A stretch of DNA of 36,322 nt, from IMG/VR virus record IMGVR_UViG_3300008120_000245, positions 1-36,322 of that record. One strand, 5' to 3'. Numbering within the stretch: the first letter of the stretch is position 1; each line of letters begins with the position of its first letter. Shown in pieces: positions 24,007 to 32,270 of this stretch. The DNA is from a virus. The position numbers were made by a program, and so were the translations under genes. Under the pieces are notes generated by a model. It was not told the DNA's origin. It worked only from the letters and a program-made list of their open reading frames with translations, and ran no database searches.

Positions 24007-25956
24007 TCAGGTTGCTGTGTACTTGTGTGCTGTAACAGCGTTACCTAAGTTAGTGGTAACACGTGTCATACCGGTACGGAGGCTAGCCACCATAACGCGA
24101 CGCTGTGTTTCAACCAATTCTTGGGTATCGATGCGGAGACCGCGCTGGTTACCAACAATAAAGTTGCCTGGGTGCAATGCAATGGCGCCTGCAACACCAG
24201 TACCTGGGGAAGCGAACTCTGCAGAGACCAACACAGGGCTTCCACCGATTTGACCGATTTGACCGGTTAACAATGTAGCTTGTGTACCAACTTGGTTCAT
24301 TGTTTGGAAGGTTGTGTCTTCCAGCAACTGGTAATAAACATCGGTATTAACGATATAGATTACTTCAGATGGGTCGAGACCCCAAGCACCTAAACCTTGA
24401 CGCAATGTGCGCAATTTGGCAACATTCAAACCAGCAGCAACAGTGTTACCGGTAGCAGTGGTGTTAGTAGCCCAGTTTGCCAGTCCTTTAACAGGGTCAG
24501 AACCTGAACCAGCACCTAACAAGAAGGCCTTGTCAACGGCGCGAGCAACACGACGGATCATACCATCACGAATCATTGGCATCAAAGCGATCAAAGAATC
24601 TTCTTCTTCTTCGTATGCTGTATACTCGTTTGTAGCAAGTTTATAAGCATTCAAAGTGATTTCTTTGAAAGCGTGAGTTTGTGTAGCACCAGCAGAGGCA
24701 CCAGCAGCGCCAACGCTAGCAGGAACGGCACCAAAGTCAGCGTTAGTAACCCAAGTTGCTAAACCTGCTTCTGGGTTCACTGGCATGGTCATCACGTTGG
24801 TTTGCATAGCGATGTTGCGGAAAATAGGAGCAACAACTAAGCGACGACGAACTTCATTTTCCATGTTCAATGAAACTTCAAGTTCCCAAGTACCAGTTGT
24901 ACCTGAAGGCTGGTGAGCACCGTACTTTTGTACTAAGTCACGACCAAATTTTGTGCCGTCCAATGACTTACCAGCCATCTTAGCCAACATAACTGCCTTT
25001 TCTTTTTCAGCATAAGACAAACCGTCTTTGGCTTCGGAAAAAGACATTTTTGATTTTGTGATTGCTTCGATTTCAGCAGCTTTTTCTTTCAAAGCAGCTT
25101 CTAAACCAGCGATCACTGTTTTACTAGACTCTTCAGCAGTAGCCAAACGCTTCTCAACTTCGGCCATCAAGCGCTCAGCACCTGTGTCACCAGTAGAGAT
25201 AGAAGCAACAGCGGCTTTAACGCGTGCATCTAATTCGGCTTCGGCTTTTTCAGCAGCGGCTTTTTCGGCCAATGCTTTTGCCTGTGTTTCGGCGATGGCT
25301 TTTGCAGTTTGCTCAGCCGCTTTGCTAGCTGCATCAGCTAACATTTGTTCTAATTGTTTAGGATCCATTTCCCATTCCTTTTTAATTTCGCTGTCTGCTT
25401 CCGTTGAGGATTCTAGCCCTTTAGCTGATTCGCTGTCGGGTGCAAACTGCATTTTGAAAGATTTAAATTCTTCGGCTGTATCAAACGCCTTAGAAAGACT
25501 AAATAGTGTATTTTGATTAGCTGGTACTGACACTACTGAAATTTCATGTAGTTCCAATTCCTTTACCACAAACAGCTCTGCAGCTGAGTTGTACTCCGCA
25601 TCTACGATTCGGAATCCGATACTAAACGCCGTTAACACGCCGTCTTTTACAAGATTGAACACCTCATTGGCTGCTCCAGAGATTCTGGCTTTAATCCATA
25701 ACCCTTTGCCGTCAATTCTATGTTCTACCATCCTACCAACTGGTTCGCTATGGTCATGGTAAGCCAAAATTACTGGATTTTTCAAGTAATTCTGAATACC
25801 TTTTTCCCATACGCTTACAGGAACAACATCACCTTGTCTATCAATATCTGTAGTACTTGCGTACCCTTCAATTGTTATACTGTCTGTTTTTCCGTCGGAG
25901 ATAGTACTCTTGATAAATGAACTGTTTAAAAACAGTACTTTACTTTTGTCTACCAT
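24007..25956 (-). CDS. Prohead protease-scaffold-major capsid protein fusion (HK97 fold)
   Basis: One 649-residue ORF carries three head functions. Residues ~1-165 are an HK97-type prohead serine protease (U35 family): EGYASTTDIDRQGDVV, LAYHDHSEPVG with the catalytic His, LTAFSIGFR with the nucleophile Ser112, and LELHEISVVSVPAN. Residues ~195-315 are an Ala/Glu/Lys coiled coil like the HK97 delta (scaffold) domain. Residues ~330-649 are an HK97-fold capsid protein (VRRRLVVAPIFRNIA, EEEDSLIALMPMIRDGMIRRVARAVD, QLVETQRRVMVASLRTGM). The internal ATG at 25368 (Met197, MDPKQLEQML) has AAGGA about 8 bases upstream, so a separate 453-residue scaffold-capsid product is probable. HK97 itself uses separate genes. 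Confidence 0.9.
   Translation of the reverse strand: MVDKSKVLFLNSSFIKSTISDGKTDSITIEGYASTTDIDRQGDVVPVSVWEKGIQNYLKNPVILAYHDHSEPVGRMVEHRIDGKGLWIKARISGAANEVFNLVKDGVLTAFSIGFRIVDAEYNSAAELFVVKELELHEISVVSVPANQNTLFSLSKAFDTAEEFKSFKMQFAPDSESAKGLESSTEADSEIKKEWEMDPKQLEQMLADAASKAAEQTAKAIAETQAKALAEKAAAEKAEAELDARVKAAVASISTGDTGAERLMAEVEKRLATAEESSKTVIAGLEAALKEKAAEIEAITKSKMSFSEAKDGLSYAEKEKAVMLAKMAGKSLDGTKFGRDLVQKYGAHQPSGTTGTWELEVSLNMENEVRRRLVVAPIFRNIAMQTNVMTMPVNPEAGLATWVTNADFGAVPASVGAAGASAGATQTHAFKEITLNAYKLATNEYTAYEEEEDSLIALMPMIRDGMIRRVARAVDKAFLLGAGSGSDPVKGLANWATNTTATGNTVAAGLNVAKLRTLRQGLGAWGLDPSEVIYIVNTDVYYQLLEDTTFQTMNQVGTQATLLTGQIGQIGGSPVLVSAEFASPGTGVAGAIALHPGNFIVGNQRGLRIDTQELVETQRRVMVASLRTGMTRVTTNLGNAVTAHKYTAT
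25366..25383 (-). promoter_or_regulatory. Internal ribosome binding site and start for scaffold-capsid
   Basis: Within the fusion ORF, AAAAAGGAAT (25374-25383) precedes ATG 25366-25368 in the same frame with normal spacing. The Met begins the scaffold coiled coil exactly at the end of the protease domain linker. This would let the cell make much more capsid than protease from one ORF. Confidence 0.6.
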
Positions 25957-25965
25957 ATTACCCCT

Positions 25966-27141
25966 TTATTGCTGATTATCTGTGGGCCTACCACCTTTCG
26001 ACGGATCAGCAGCCGAACCCGCAATGTTGGCGGGTATTCTTATTTCGTCATTACCAGTAATTGGTTCATAACGTAACTCTTTTCTTGCTTCATTAGCTGT
26101 AATGATGCCTGCATTGACTAAAGTCGAATGGTAAGCAGCAATATCTTTTAATTCTGGTTGTAGTGCTGACACTGAGCTAGTAATTGCCTCAATATCATAT
26201 CCATAGTATCGTTCTAAGCTTGATGTAAACTTACGAACAACTGGCATTACTGTTTCTAAATAGAATAAACGTAAATTAGGTGAAATATTTGCATTATTTC
26301 CACCAGCCAACAAAATAGGTGGAATACCTATACATTGCATAATTAGTTCGTTGTGAGTCTTGATCGACAGATCAAAGTCCATGTCTTTGAAGTTTTGATT
26401 TGATACTTGTGCAGGCTTTAATCCACTATCCAAAATAACTGGACGCTTGCCGCCTTGTTTAGTTGAATATTTTTGTAACCAGTATTGTATTGTTTTTTCT
26501 TTTGCAACTTGTGAAAGTGTGTTTTCTGAAGTTAAGACTAATCCGAATACAGCTCCATTTTCAAAGAAGTTCTCTTGAAACTCTTTCATTGCATAAAGTG
26601 TAGCAATTGAGCGTTGGGCTGCTTCAAGGCGCGAAGCGCCGCGATATATACTTTGACTATTCAAATCACGGAAGTGAAAGACTTCTGACTCTTTAAACTC
26701 AACCATTCCATTATAACGATATCCACGGATAAATGTCTTGGTGTCCGTTAAAATCTCTACATTTCTTGCTGGCAGGTGATACATAAATACACCATCAAAG
26801 TGTATGAATACGTTACCCTCCAAAATCAAATCTGTGAAGATTGATTGGCGAAATTCTTGGGTTGATTGGTATGGGTTAGGTCGAAAGTTTAGTAATGTGT
26901 TTAGCGACTTTTGACGAATTCCGGCTACAACGCCTTCATTGATCTTATCTTTTACGTCATAATCAAGTGAGGCAGCTGCATTAACAAGCATACTTACACT
27001 ACGATTAACTGACTCTAGCTTCTGAAAGGCTTGCAGATACGTAATCTTGCTTTCAGTTGAAATCTGTGTGCCCGCTTCTTGAGCAATGCGAGCTTGTGCT
27101 GGATTAAGTTTTTCAACAATCCAGTCTGTAAATCTTGACAT
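25966..27141 (-). CDS. Portal protein (HK97 family)
   Basis: A 391-residue portal: ITYLQAFQKLESVNRSVSMLVNAAASLDYDV, the wing and stem motifs LLNFRPNPYQSTQEFRQSIFTDLILEGNVFIHFDG, RGASRLEAAQRSIATLYAM, GIPPILLAGGNNANISPNLRLFYLETVMPV and the C-terminal ITANEARKELRYEPITGNDE. These are standard for HK97-type portals, the dodecameric ring at the packaging vertex. Length is normal. It starts with a good AAGGG ribosome binding site, follows the HNH gene and precedes the protease-capsid fusion. Confidence 0.93.
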   Translation of the reverse strand: MSRFTDWIVEKLNPAQARIAQEAGTQISTESKITYLQAFQKLESVNRSVSMLVNAAASLDYDVKDKINEGVVAGIRQKSLNTLLNFRPNPYQSTQEFRQSIFTDLILEGNVFIHFDGVFMYHLPARNVEILTDTKTFIRGYRYNGMVEFKESEVFHFRDLNSQSIYRGASRLEAAQRSIATLYAMKEFQENFFENGAVFGLVLTSENTLSQVAKEKTIQYWLQKYSTKQGGKRPVILDSGLKPAQVSNQNFKDMDFDLSIKTHNELIMQCIGIPPILLAGGNNANISPNLRLFYLETVMPVVRKFTSSLERYYGYDIEAITSSVSALQPELKDIAAYHSTLVNAGIITANEARKELRYEPITGNDEIRIPANIAGSAADPSKGGRPTDNQQ

Positions 27142-27150
27142 AGTTTTCCC

Positions 27151-27591
27151 TTAAGTGAACTCTGAGAAAAAACTACCAAAGCTTCGTTTAGGGATTGGCG
27201 CTGATTCCACCACATCACCAGTATGTTTTGCACGCTGCGTTTCTATCCAGTGAGCCTGTTTGGGTTCACTGCCAGGACGAGGAGCTTTACCATAAACACT
27301 GTGCAGCGCTACATGATGAGGATTACAAAGGGTGTAAACTTGGTCATATAACTCTACTCGGTGCGTATCAATAAATTCATCTCGCACAGCTAAAATACCG
27401 GCATCTGTTGAAATATCGTAACCCTTGGCTTCAGACCATTTATCTAGGAGTATTGTAACTGAGTGTAAGTGATGCAGTTCTAAGTCTTGCTTAGTGCCGC
27501 AAACATAACACACATCTTTCTTTTCATAGGCCGCCTTAGCCCTGTCGCGAACCCATTTAACTGGTATTCGCTTGTTTGTATTTTTGGCCAT
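27151..27591 (-). CDS. HNH endonuclease, packaging-associated
   Basis: A 146-residue HNH nuclease: CYVCGTKQDLELHHLHSV (first Cys pair and HH), then VYTLCNPHHVALHSVYG (second Cys and HNH helix). HNH proteins next to terminase and portal genes, such as HK97 gp74, take part in head morphogenesis and terminase cleavage of DNA concatemers. Here it lies between the large terminase and portal, under its own strong promoter (27615-27643), and ends nine bases before the portal start. It could be a homing endonuclease, but size and position favour the packaging role. Confidence 0.85.
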   Translation of the reverse strand: MAKNTNKRIPVKWVRDRAKAAYEKKDVCYVCGTKQDLELHHLHSVTILLDKWSEAKGYDISTDAGILAVRDEFIDTHRVELYDQVYTLCNPHHVALHSVYGKAPRPGSEPKQAHWIETQRAKHTGDVVESAPIPKRSFGSFFSEFT

Positions 27592-27614
27592 AAAATTATT
27601 CTAAATTTCCACTT

Positions 27615-27643
27615 ATTATAGCAGTAAAGCAACAAAAAGTCAA
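27615..27643 (-). promoter_or_regulatory. Strong sigma70 promoter upstream of HNH/portal/capsid genes
   Basis: On the minus strand TTGACT (27638-27643), a 17-base spacer ending in TGC, and TATAAT (27615-27620) give a near-consensus promoter with an extended -10. Transcription would start about 17 bases before the HNH gene and drive the head genes. Confidence 0.8.
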
Positions 27644-27663
27644 TGCACAAATTTTTTGTACCA

Positions 27664-28950
27664 TTATACCGTATAAGTATACAGTGCATAACGCACGGCA
27701 TCAGCCATGTGACTATAATCATCATGCATAGGACGTTCACGTTGGAGCCCCTCACGTTGATCCCAGCGATACTGGTCAAACATGGCTCGCACATTAGTGC
27801 AATGTGGGGCAACCTTTAATCGACCTTGTTGTAGCAAGGTCTGAACATACGCAATGCCTGGTAAGACATCTTTTTTGGCTTTGGTGGTTGAAATGTTGTA
27901 TAAATAAGCAAGGTCCGATGCAAACTGTGCAGCTGCACTATCAATAAATGTGACTTCAACTCCGTGCCGATTATTTAACTCAGTAAACGCAGCCGCGTGC
28001 TCAGCAGTAGTCTGTTCCGACTTTAGGTATTCGTCGACAATAAAAAAGCAATCGCGGTTCCAATCGTACACGATAGCGCAATAAGCAGTACTATCTCGGT
28101 AGCCAGGGTCACACCCAGCAAATGCTTCACCTTTAAGGTCTTCGGGAATTTCACAAACATCTTCATCTTTTAGTGCATAAATCTGACCCTCAAACACAGT
28201 AAATGAGGCCAGGTATTCTTGTTCAAATTCGGCTTTGCTCATGGATCTGCGAGCTTCCGCAACATCCGATTCAGCCATACGGGTATTTTCAGTGTAATCA
28301 GCTTGTAAGCTAATCCACTCGGGGAAATCTTCACTAAACCCACGATTCCAAAACTGAGAGAACCAGTTATTACGACCACGAGGTGTGGAAATAAAAATAG
28401 CTTTGGCTTGGGGCTTGTCTAGTGTAGGACGCAGTGCAACATTAAAGGCGGCTTCACCGCCTTCACCTAGTGCAGCCTCGTCAAATATTATTAGGTCATA
28501 TGATCGACCAACAGTACTATCAACGGTACCAAGACTGCCCATACGAATGGTAGAACCATTACTAAGCTCGATGATTTTGTCTTTGAGATTGTCGCGAGCC
28601 ACTTCGAGGTCAAAGTGTTTGATGAGTTTGCGTTGGAGTTCAAATGAAATGGAGCTTAGGTTATAGTTAGGTGAAATGATCAGTACATTGCTACCAGGCA
28701 CTAATGTAACCAATTGACCGATGATATTGGCTATGTAGGTTTTACCAAGTCGACGTGCAAGTGCTGCGCAAATAAAACGGTACTTGGGATCATTAACTGC
28801 GTTGATTAGAGCAACTTGTGGGCGATTGATTGTATCCCACACATTAAGCAGTTTTAAATAGTTTGTTATAGGTAACTTAATAAACCGCTGTTGAGGGTCG
28901 AATTCAACAATGGTGTCTACATTTACTTCGGGGCGACTGACAACTAACAT
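27664..28950 (-). CDS. terL: Terminase large subunit
   Basis: The frame is open from 29022, but ATG 28948-28950 overlaps the upstream stop (TAATG) and begins MLVVSRPEVNVDT, giving 428 residues. The ATPase domain has a deviant Walker A (ARRLGKT, ~65-71), Walker B LIIFDEAA (~153-160) and the coupling motif IFISTPRG (~185-192). The RNase H-like nuclease has GCDPGYRDS (Asp281), TFIDSAA (Asp337) and HDDYSHMADAVRYAL (Asp410/411/417). It packages DNA into proheads with the small subunit, whose gene is unusually far away, beyond a four-gene insert. Confidence 0.94.
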   Translation of the reverse strand: MLVVSRPEVNVDTIVEFDPQQRFIKLPITNYLKLLNVWDTINRPQVALINAVNDPKYRFICAALARRLGKTYIANIIGQLVTLVPGSNVLIISPNYNLSSISFELQRKLIKHFDLEVARDNLKDKIIELSNGSTIRMGSLGTVDSTVGRSYDLIIFDEAALGEGGEAAFNVALRPTLDKPQAKAIFISTPRGRNNWFSQFWNRGFSEDFPEWISLQADYTENTRMAESDVAEARRSMSKAEFEQEYLASFTVFEGQIYALKDEDVCEIPEDLKGEAFAGCDPGYRDSTAYCAIVYDWNRDCFFIVDEYLKSEQTTAEHAAAFTELNNRHGVEVTFIDSAAAQFASDLAYLYNISTTKAKKDVLPGIAYVQTLLQQGRLKVAPHCTNVRAMFDQYRWDQREGLQRERPMHDDYSHMADAVRYALYTYTV

Positions 28951-29576
28951 TAATACTTTCCTGATGCAAGTACAATCTTGCAGATATGCTCTAGGCGCTC
29001 TATGTGTTCGTAAGCACGCCAAGGGCTAGTGTCTACAGCAATTACGCCATGTCTGTCCATTCCTATTATGTTGTAAGTAATATCTCCGCTATCTTTATTG
29101 TACCCTAGTCCGCTAATGCAGGCGTCTGCTAGTTCTTGCGAGATAGGAGGTATCAGTGGTACATTAGGCGCTACGCTGGTATATCTGCTGAGTTCTGGAA
29201 ATTCTTTTAGTAACTCAGGTAGTTGAATACCTGCATACATTGCTGCTACAGTATAAGTTGGATGAAAGTGTAAAATTACTCTGACCTCAGTATTAATCTT
29301 TTGCTGAAGTCCAAAGTGCATTGGCAATTCACCACTAGGCTTTAAGTTATGACTAATGTCTGTGTACATTAAGGGAGTTGCGTATAAACCATAACCAGTA
29401 GACCTAATGCCCATCTTTTTAAACTGATCTGGTTGCAGAGTTTGCTTACGAACACCTGTAGGGGTAACATAAAAGTGATCTCGATCTTGATGACGTATTG
29501 AGGCATTACCATCACGCGATGTAATCCAATTACGTTTATAAGCATCTGTCATCACTTCACATATTGTTTCTAACAT
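28950..29576 (-). CDS. Class II aldolase/adducin-family protein
   Basis: A 208-residue protein with the class II aldolase (FucA/AraD) pattern: TSRDGNASIR near 20 (phosphate-binding loop, usually GNxSxR), KPSGELPMH with a likely catalytic Glu83, zinc ligands HFH (His103, His105), and a late DRHGVIAVD (His176) followed by the AYEHIERLEHICKI helix. These enzymes cleave or epimerise sugar phosphates such as fuculose-1-phosphate or ribulose-5-phosphate using zinc. All ligands are present, so it is probably active; the substrate is unknown. It is the last gene of the insert between terS and terL and overlaps both neighbours. Confidence 0.82.
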   Translation of the reverse strand: MLETICEVMTDAYKRNWITSRDGNASIRHQDRDHFYVTPTGVRKQTLQPDQFKKMGIRSTGYGLYATPLMYTDISHNLKPSGELPMHFGLQQKINTEVRVILHFHPTYTVAAMYAGIQLPELLKEFPELSRYTSVAPNVPLIPPISQELADACISGLGYNKDSGDITYNIIGMDRHGVIAVDTSPWRAYEHIERLEHICKIVLASGKY

Positions 29577-30150
29577 CAGTATCCTTTATTAATATAAAAC
29601 CTAAACGATCTCCACACTTACTAGCATAGAATTCGTCTTGCCATACGGGTACAATGGTAGTAGCAGTATGATTTGCAAAGTCGTCGTTGTAGCGGAAATG
29701 TACTTCTATTACACGGTCACCAATTACTTCAACATTAAACCAAGGATACTTGTCTGCTACTGTTTGCAATATTGGTGGTAGTTCGAAAGTTTCTTGAACA
29801 CGGCTCCAGTGTGAAAATCTGTCAAGTCGTTGTTGATTACGAAAACCTTCAACTGCTAGCGTTTGCTTGCCGTAGTTGTAGTCAAAGCTTAAGTGTCTGC
29901 CTGAGAACACCTCACACCAGAAATAACCGTCAGGAATTGAGTCACTGTCCAAGTATTCTACTGCGGCACCAACACCCATCATTTTTAAGTTTGTTATTGG
30001 GCGTACTATATATTTACCTGGCTTAGGAGCTATTCCTGCTGGGCCGCAGTAGTATCCTAGTCGTTTGGCTAAAATTAGTTTATCGGCACACCAAAGATCT
30101 TCGGGGTTGATTTTGTCGTATACATCCGCATCTCCAATTTGTGGTAGCAT
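29557..30150 (-). CDS. Conserved-looking phage protein, possibly ATP-grasp-like
   Basis: A 197-residue soluble protein that I do not recognise with certainty. Notable features are DLWCADKLILAKRLGYYCGPAG, GKYIVRPITNLKMMGVGAAVEYL, GYFWCEVFSGRHLSFDY and, near the end, NVEVIGDRVIEVHFRYNDDF. The last is similar to the metal-binding end of ATP-grasp enzymes (E-x-N-x-R), and the central RPITN segment could be the nucleotide-binding strand, but a key Lys is not obvious. It starts two bases after the glycosyltransferase and overlaps the aldolase by 20 bases, so it belongs to the same surface/sugar cassette. Confidence 0.55.
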   Translation of the reverse strand: MLPQIGDADVYDKINPEDLWCADKLILAKRLGYYCGPAGIAPKPGKYIVRPITNLKMMGVGAAVEYLDSDSIPDGYFWCEVFSGRHLSFDYNYGKQTLAVEGFRNQQRLDRFSHWSRVQETFELPPILQTVADKYPWFNVEVIGDRVIEVHFRYNDDFANHTATTIVPVWQDEFYASKCGDRLGFILIKDTDVRNNM

Positions 30151-30151
30151 C

Positions 30152-30862
30152 TTAACTCCAGTACTTTGAAGAATCTAGGTTATCCCAATAAGCTTTATTG
30201 TTGCGATTCCAGAAATTCTTGATTAAGTACTTTGACATACCAAAATAACCCATCTTGCGAAATCTACGTGAGTCTTGTCCAAAATAGTGGTTTAAGAGTC
30301 TAAACTTCTTGACACTATACTTGCGCGATAAAAAGTAATCTTCTGATGTTGCAAATTGTTCTGGAAAACCACCTAGTTCTATAAACTTGTCACGGCGCGT
30401 TAACATAAATGCACCTACTGCAAATGGGCTAAAGTATTTTAATACGTTGTTGACCACATTAAATGCAGTAAAACCAATTTGTGCTCGTATATCACCATCA
30501 TAGCACCTGGCATTTAATCCTATTAGGTCCAAGTTTGCTGATTCCATAACAGTAACTGCAGCATGTATTACTCCCGACTCAAAAAATCGTACATCTGCGT
30601 CAATAAATAAAATATAAGGTGTGGTAACTAAAGCAGCACCACGGTTCTTTGCTGTTGACACGGGCCCGCCTTCGATAATTTCAATATTTAAGTCTTTGCT
30701 GTTATTGAGGATAACTTGTCTGGTTGAGTCAGTTGAACAGTCAGCAATAATAATCTTAGTATCACCAATGTCTTGCCAACGTAAATGTATTAACAAATGC
30801 TGAATATATTTCTCTTCATTTTTACAAGGTACTACAATGGTAATTTTATTGTGGAGTGTCAT
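30152..30862 (-). CDS. Family 2 glycosyltransferase
   Basis: A 236-residue GT-A glycosyltransferase: ITIVVPCKNEEKYI at the start, nucleotide-binding IIIADCSTDSTRQV (~37-50), AKNRGAAL (~71-78), metal-binding DAD (residues 88-90 in LFIDADVRF), and the acceptor/catalytic GGFPEQFATSEDYFLSRK (~164-181). It transfers a sugar from a nucleotide donor to an acceptor that cannot be told from sequence: a host surface glycan, phage DNA or a virion protein are all possible. It overlaps the LpxH-like gene by 17 bases, indicating one operon. Confidence 0.87.
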   Translation of the reverse strand: MTLHNKITIVVPCKNEEKYIQHLLIHLRWQDIGDTKIIIADCSTDSTRQVILNNSKDLNIEIIEGGPVSTAKNRGAALVTTPYILFIDADVRFFESGVIHAAVTVMESANLDLIGLNARCYDGDIRAQIGFTAFNVVNNVLKYFSPFAVGAFMLTRRDKFIELGGFPEQFATSEDYFLSRKYSVKKFRLLNHYFGQDSRRFRKMGYFGMSKYLIKNFWNRNNKAYWDNLDSSKYWS

Positions 30863-31604
30863 TTGATTTTGTCCATGTTAGTATCTCCCAACGACCGTCT
30901 AAATGTTCTACAAGTGCAGTACACGACTCAACCCAGTCGCCGTCATTCATGTATGTGACACCGTCGATCTGTTTAATTTCTGCATGATGTATATGACCAC
31001 AGATAACACCATCAAAACCACGTTTTTTGCAGTAAGCTACTAAGTTAGTTTCAAACTTGAATACAAAGTCAACAGCCGATTTTACTCGAGACTTTAAATA
31101 CTGTGATAAGCTCCAGTATCCAAAACCAAATTTATGCCGTAACCAATTAAACTTAGTGTTTAAAGATAATACAAAGTCGTAGGCTTTATCGCCTAGGAAG
31201 CTTAGCCAAGGTGCTAGGCTAGTAATTCCGTCAAATAAATCGCCGTGTGTGACTAGGTAGCGGCGACCGTCTATGCCTGTATGAGTAGCTTGATTGGCAA
31301 TTTCAATGTTGCCAAATCCAATGTCATAAGGCATTAGTGGACGTAAAAACTCGTCGTGATTGCCTGCTATGTACACAACACGTGTACCACGTTTAGCATA
31401 CGTTAGTACACGGCGCACTACATTAGTATGTGACTGCTGCCAACGCCAGCGATTTTGCTGAATCTTCCAAATGTCTAAAATATCACCTACTAGGTATAGT
31501 GTTTCACAAGTATTGGATTTTAAGAAGTCACACAGTTTTTCAGCTTGTGAATCGCGCGTGCCCAAGTGTACGTCTGAGATAAAGACTGCACGATAATGTG
31601 CCAT
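30846..31604 (-). CDS. Calcineurin-like phosphoesterase, LpxH-like
   Basis: A 252-residue metallophosphoesterase with every metal motif: SDVHLG (Asp11, His13), VGDILDIW (Asp41), AGNHDEF (Asn82-His83-Asp84), VTHGDLFD (His120) and CGHIHHAEI (His204, His206). Layout and length match the UDP-2,3-diacylglucosamine pyrophosphatase LpxH family, which makes lipid X in lipid A synthesis, including the Arg/Trp-rich helical cap (NRWRWQQSH) and the C-terminal YMNDGDWVES. A phage copy could alter host lipid A, but close relatives act on other nucleotides. It starts on the terS stop (TAATG). Confidence 0.85.
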   Translation of the reverse strand: MAHYRAVFISDVHLGTRDSQAEKLCDFLKSNTCETLYLVGDILDIWKIQQNRWRWQQSHTNVVRRVLTYAKRGTRVVYIAGNHDEFLRPLMPYDIGFGNIEIANQATHTGIDGRRYLVTHGDLFDGITSLAPWLSFLGDKAYDFVLSLNTKFNWLRHKFGFGYWSLSQYLKSRVKSAVDFVFKFETNLVAYCKKRGFDGVICGHIHHAEIKQIDGVTYMNDGDWVESCTALVEHLDGRWEILTWTKSNDTPQ

Positions 31605-32077
31605 TACACACCTTCACCAGTTATTAACTTTTGCACTAGCTGCGAATACTTTGATCCATCAAGTCCTTCGTTAATTTGTACGTTAACTTGCTTTTGCGGT
31701 CCAGTTTGGGTGCGTGCTTTTTCTAGTGCAATCTCGCGATCTAAGAGATCCATTGACATTTTATGTGACATTTGTAACAATTCAGCAATATCCTTGGTGC
31801 TTCCAGTCTGAGACTCTTCCAATTCCGAAAACTTTTGTTTGATTAGTGCATCCATAGCACGTCGCATCAAAAATCTGTTGTTGTAGCCACTATCAAAAAA
31901 CACCGAGTCAATATAGCTTTTAACCTCACGGCGCGCTAGGAGATTTGTTACCACTTCAGGGTCAAGATCTAGTTCTTGGGCTACTGCACGGGCGTCATTA
32001 AGCTGGAGGTAGGCATTTGCTACTTCCAGTGCTTCCGGAGAGATACGTACGGTTTCGGCAGGTAGATGAGTTGTCAT
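31604..32077 (-). CDS. terS: Terminase small subunit (putative)
   Basis: A 157-residue helical protein. Residues ~12-55 form a helix-turn-helix (ALEVANAYLQLNDARAVAQELDLDPEVVTNLLARREVKSYID), the DNA-recognition region of small terminases. Residues ~60-125 are the helical oligomerisation region (RFLMRRAMDALIKQKFSELEE, KDIAELLQMSHKMSMDLLDREI), followed by a flexible tail. It is the first gene of the minus-strand late block, where terS is expected, and has an AAAGGA ribosome binding site. The large subunit is ~2.6 kb further on. Confidence 0.75.
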   Translation of the reverse strand: MTTHLPAETVRISPEALEVANAYLQLNDARAVAQELDLDPEVVTNLLARREVKSYIDSVFFDSGYNNRFLMRRAMDALIKQKFSELEESQTGSTKDIAELLQMSHKMSMDLLDREIALEKARTQTGPQKQVNVQINEGLDGSKYSQLVQKLITGEGV

Positions 32078-32205
32078 GGTTTTATCCTTTAGTGTTGATT
32101 ATAGCAGTTTAGGGCAATTTAGGCAAGTGTAGATTTTGGCACCTTAGGGTGTTTGAGAATTTTCCTGAAATAGGCCGTGTGGGAGGGTCCCGCGGAGTAG
32201 GGTGT

Positions 32206-32236
32206 ATTATAGTCTAATAACCGCCCCCGTAGTCAA
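32206..32236 (-). promoter_or_regulatory. Late promoter for terS and head genes
   Basis: On the minus strand TTGACT (32231-32236), a 19-base spacer and TATAAT (32206-32211). The long spacer suggests weak or activated transcription. The -35 box abuts the dyad operator, and the arrangement parallels the minus-strand promoters of the three intergenic linkers (18-base spacer). Confidence 0.6.
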
Positions 32237-32253
32237 TAGGGATAAACACCTAT
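32236..32253. promoter_or_regulatory. Dyad operator, copy A (ATAGGGATAAACACCTAT)
   Basis: The 18-base element has complementary ends (ATAGG/CCTAT) and is the core of a ~31-base block (32232-32262, GTCAATAGG...GTTGTATTT) repeated at 33324 and 35231. It lies between divergent promoters, consistent with a repressor or activator site acting on both. Confidence 0.65.
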
Positions 32254-32270
32254 GTTGTATTTACACACAC

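Noticed and set aside
25028-25516. Plus-strand 162-codon ORF rich in Ala/Ser
   Set aside because: It is antisense to the scaffold coiled coil, whose GC-biased Ala/Glu/Lys codons keep the opposite frame open.
28951-29022. N-terminal extension of the large terminase ORF
   Set aside because: It overlaps the aldolase gene, whereas ATG 28950 overlaps the stop as TAATG like other genes of the operon.
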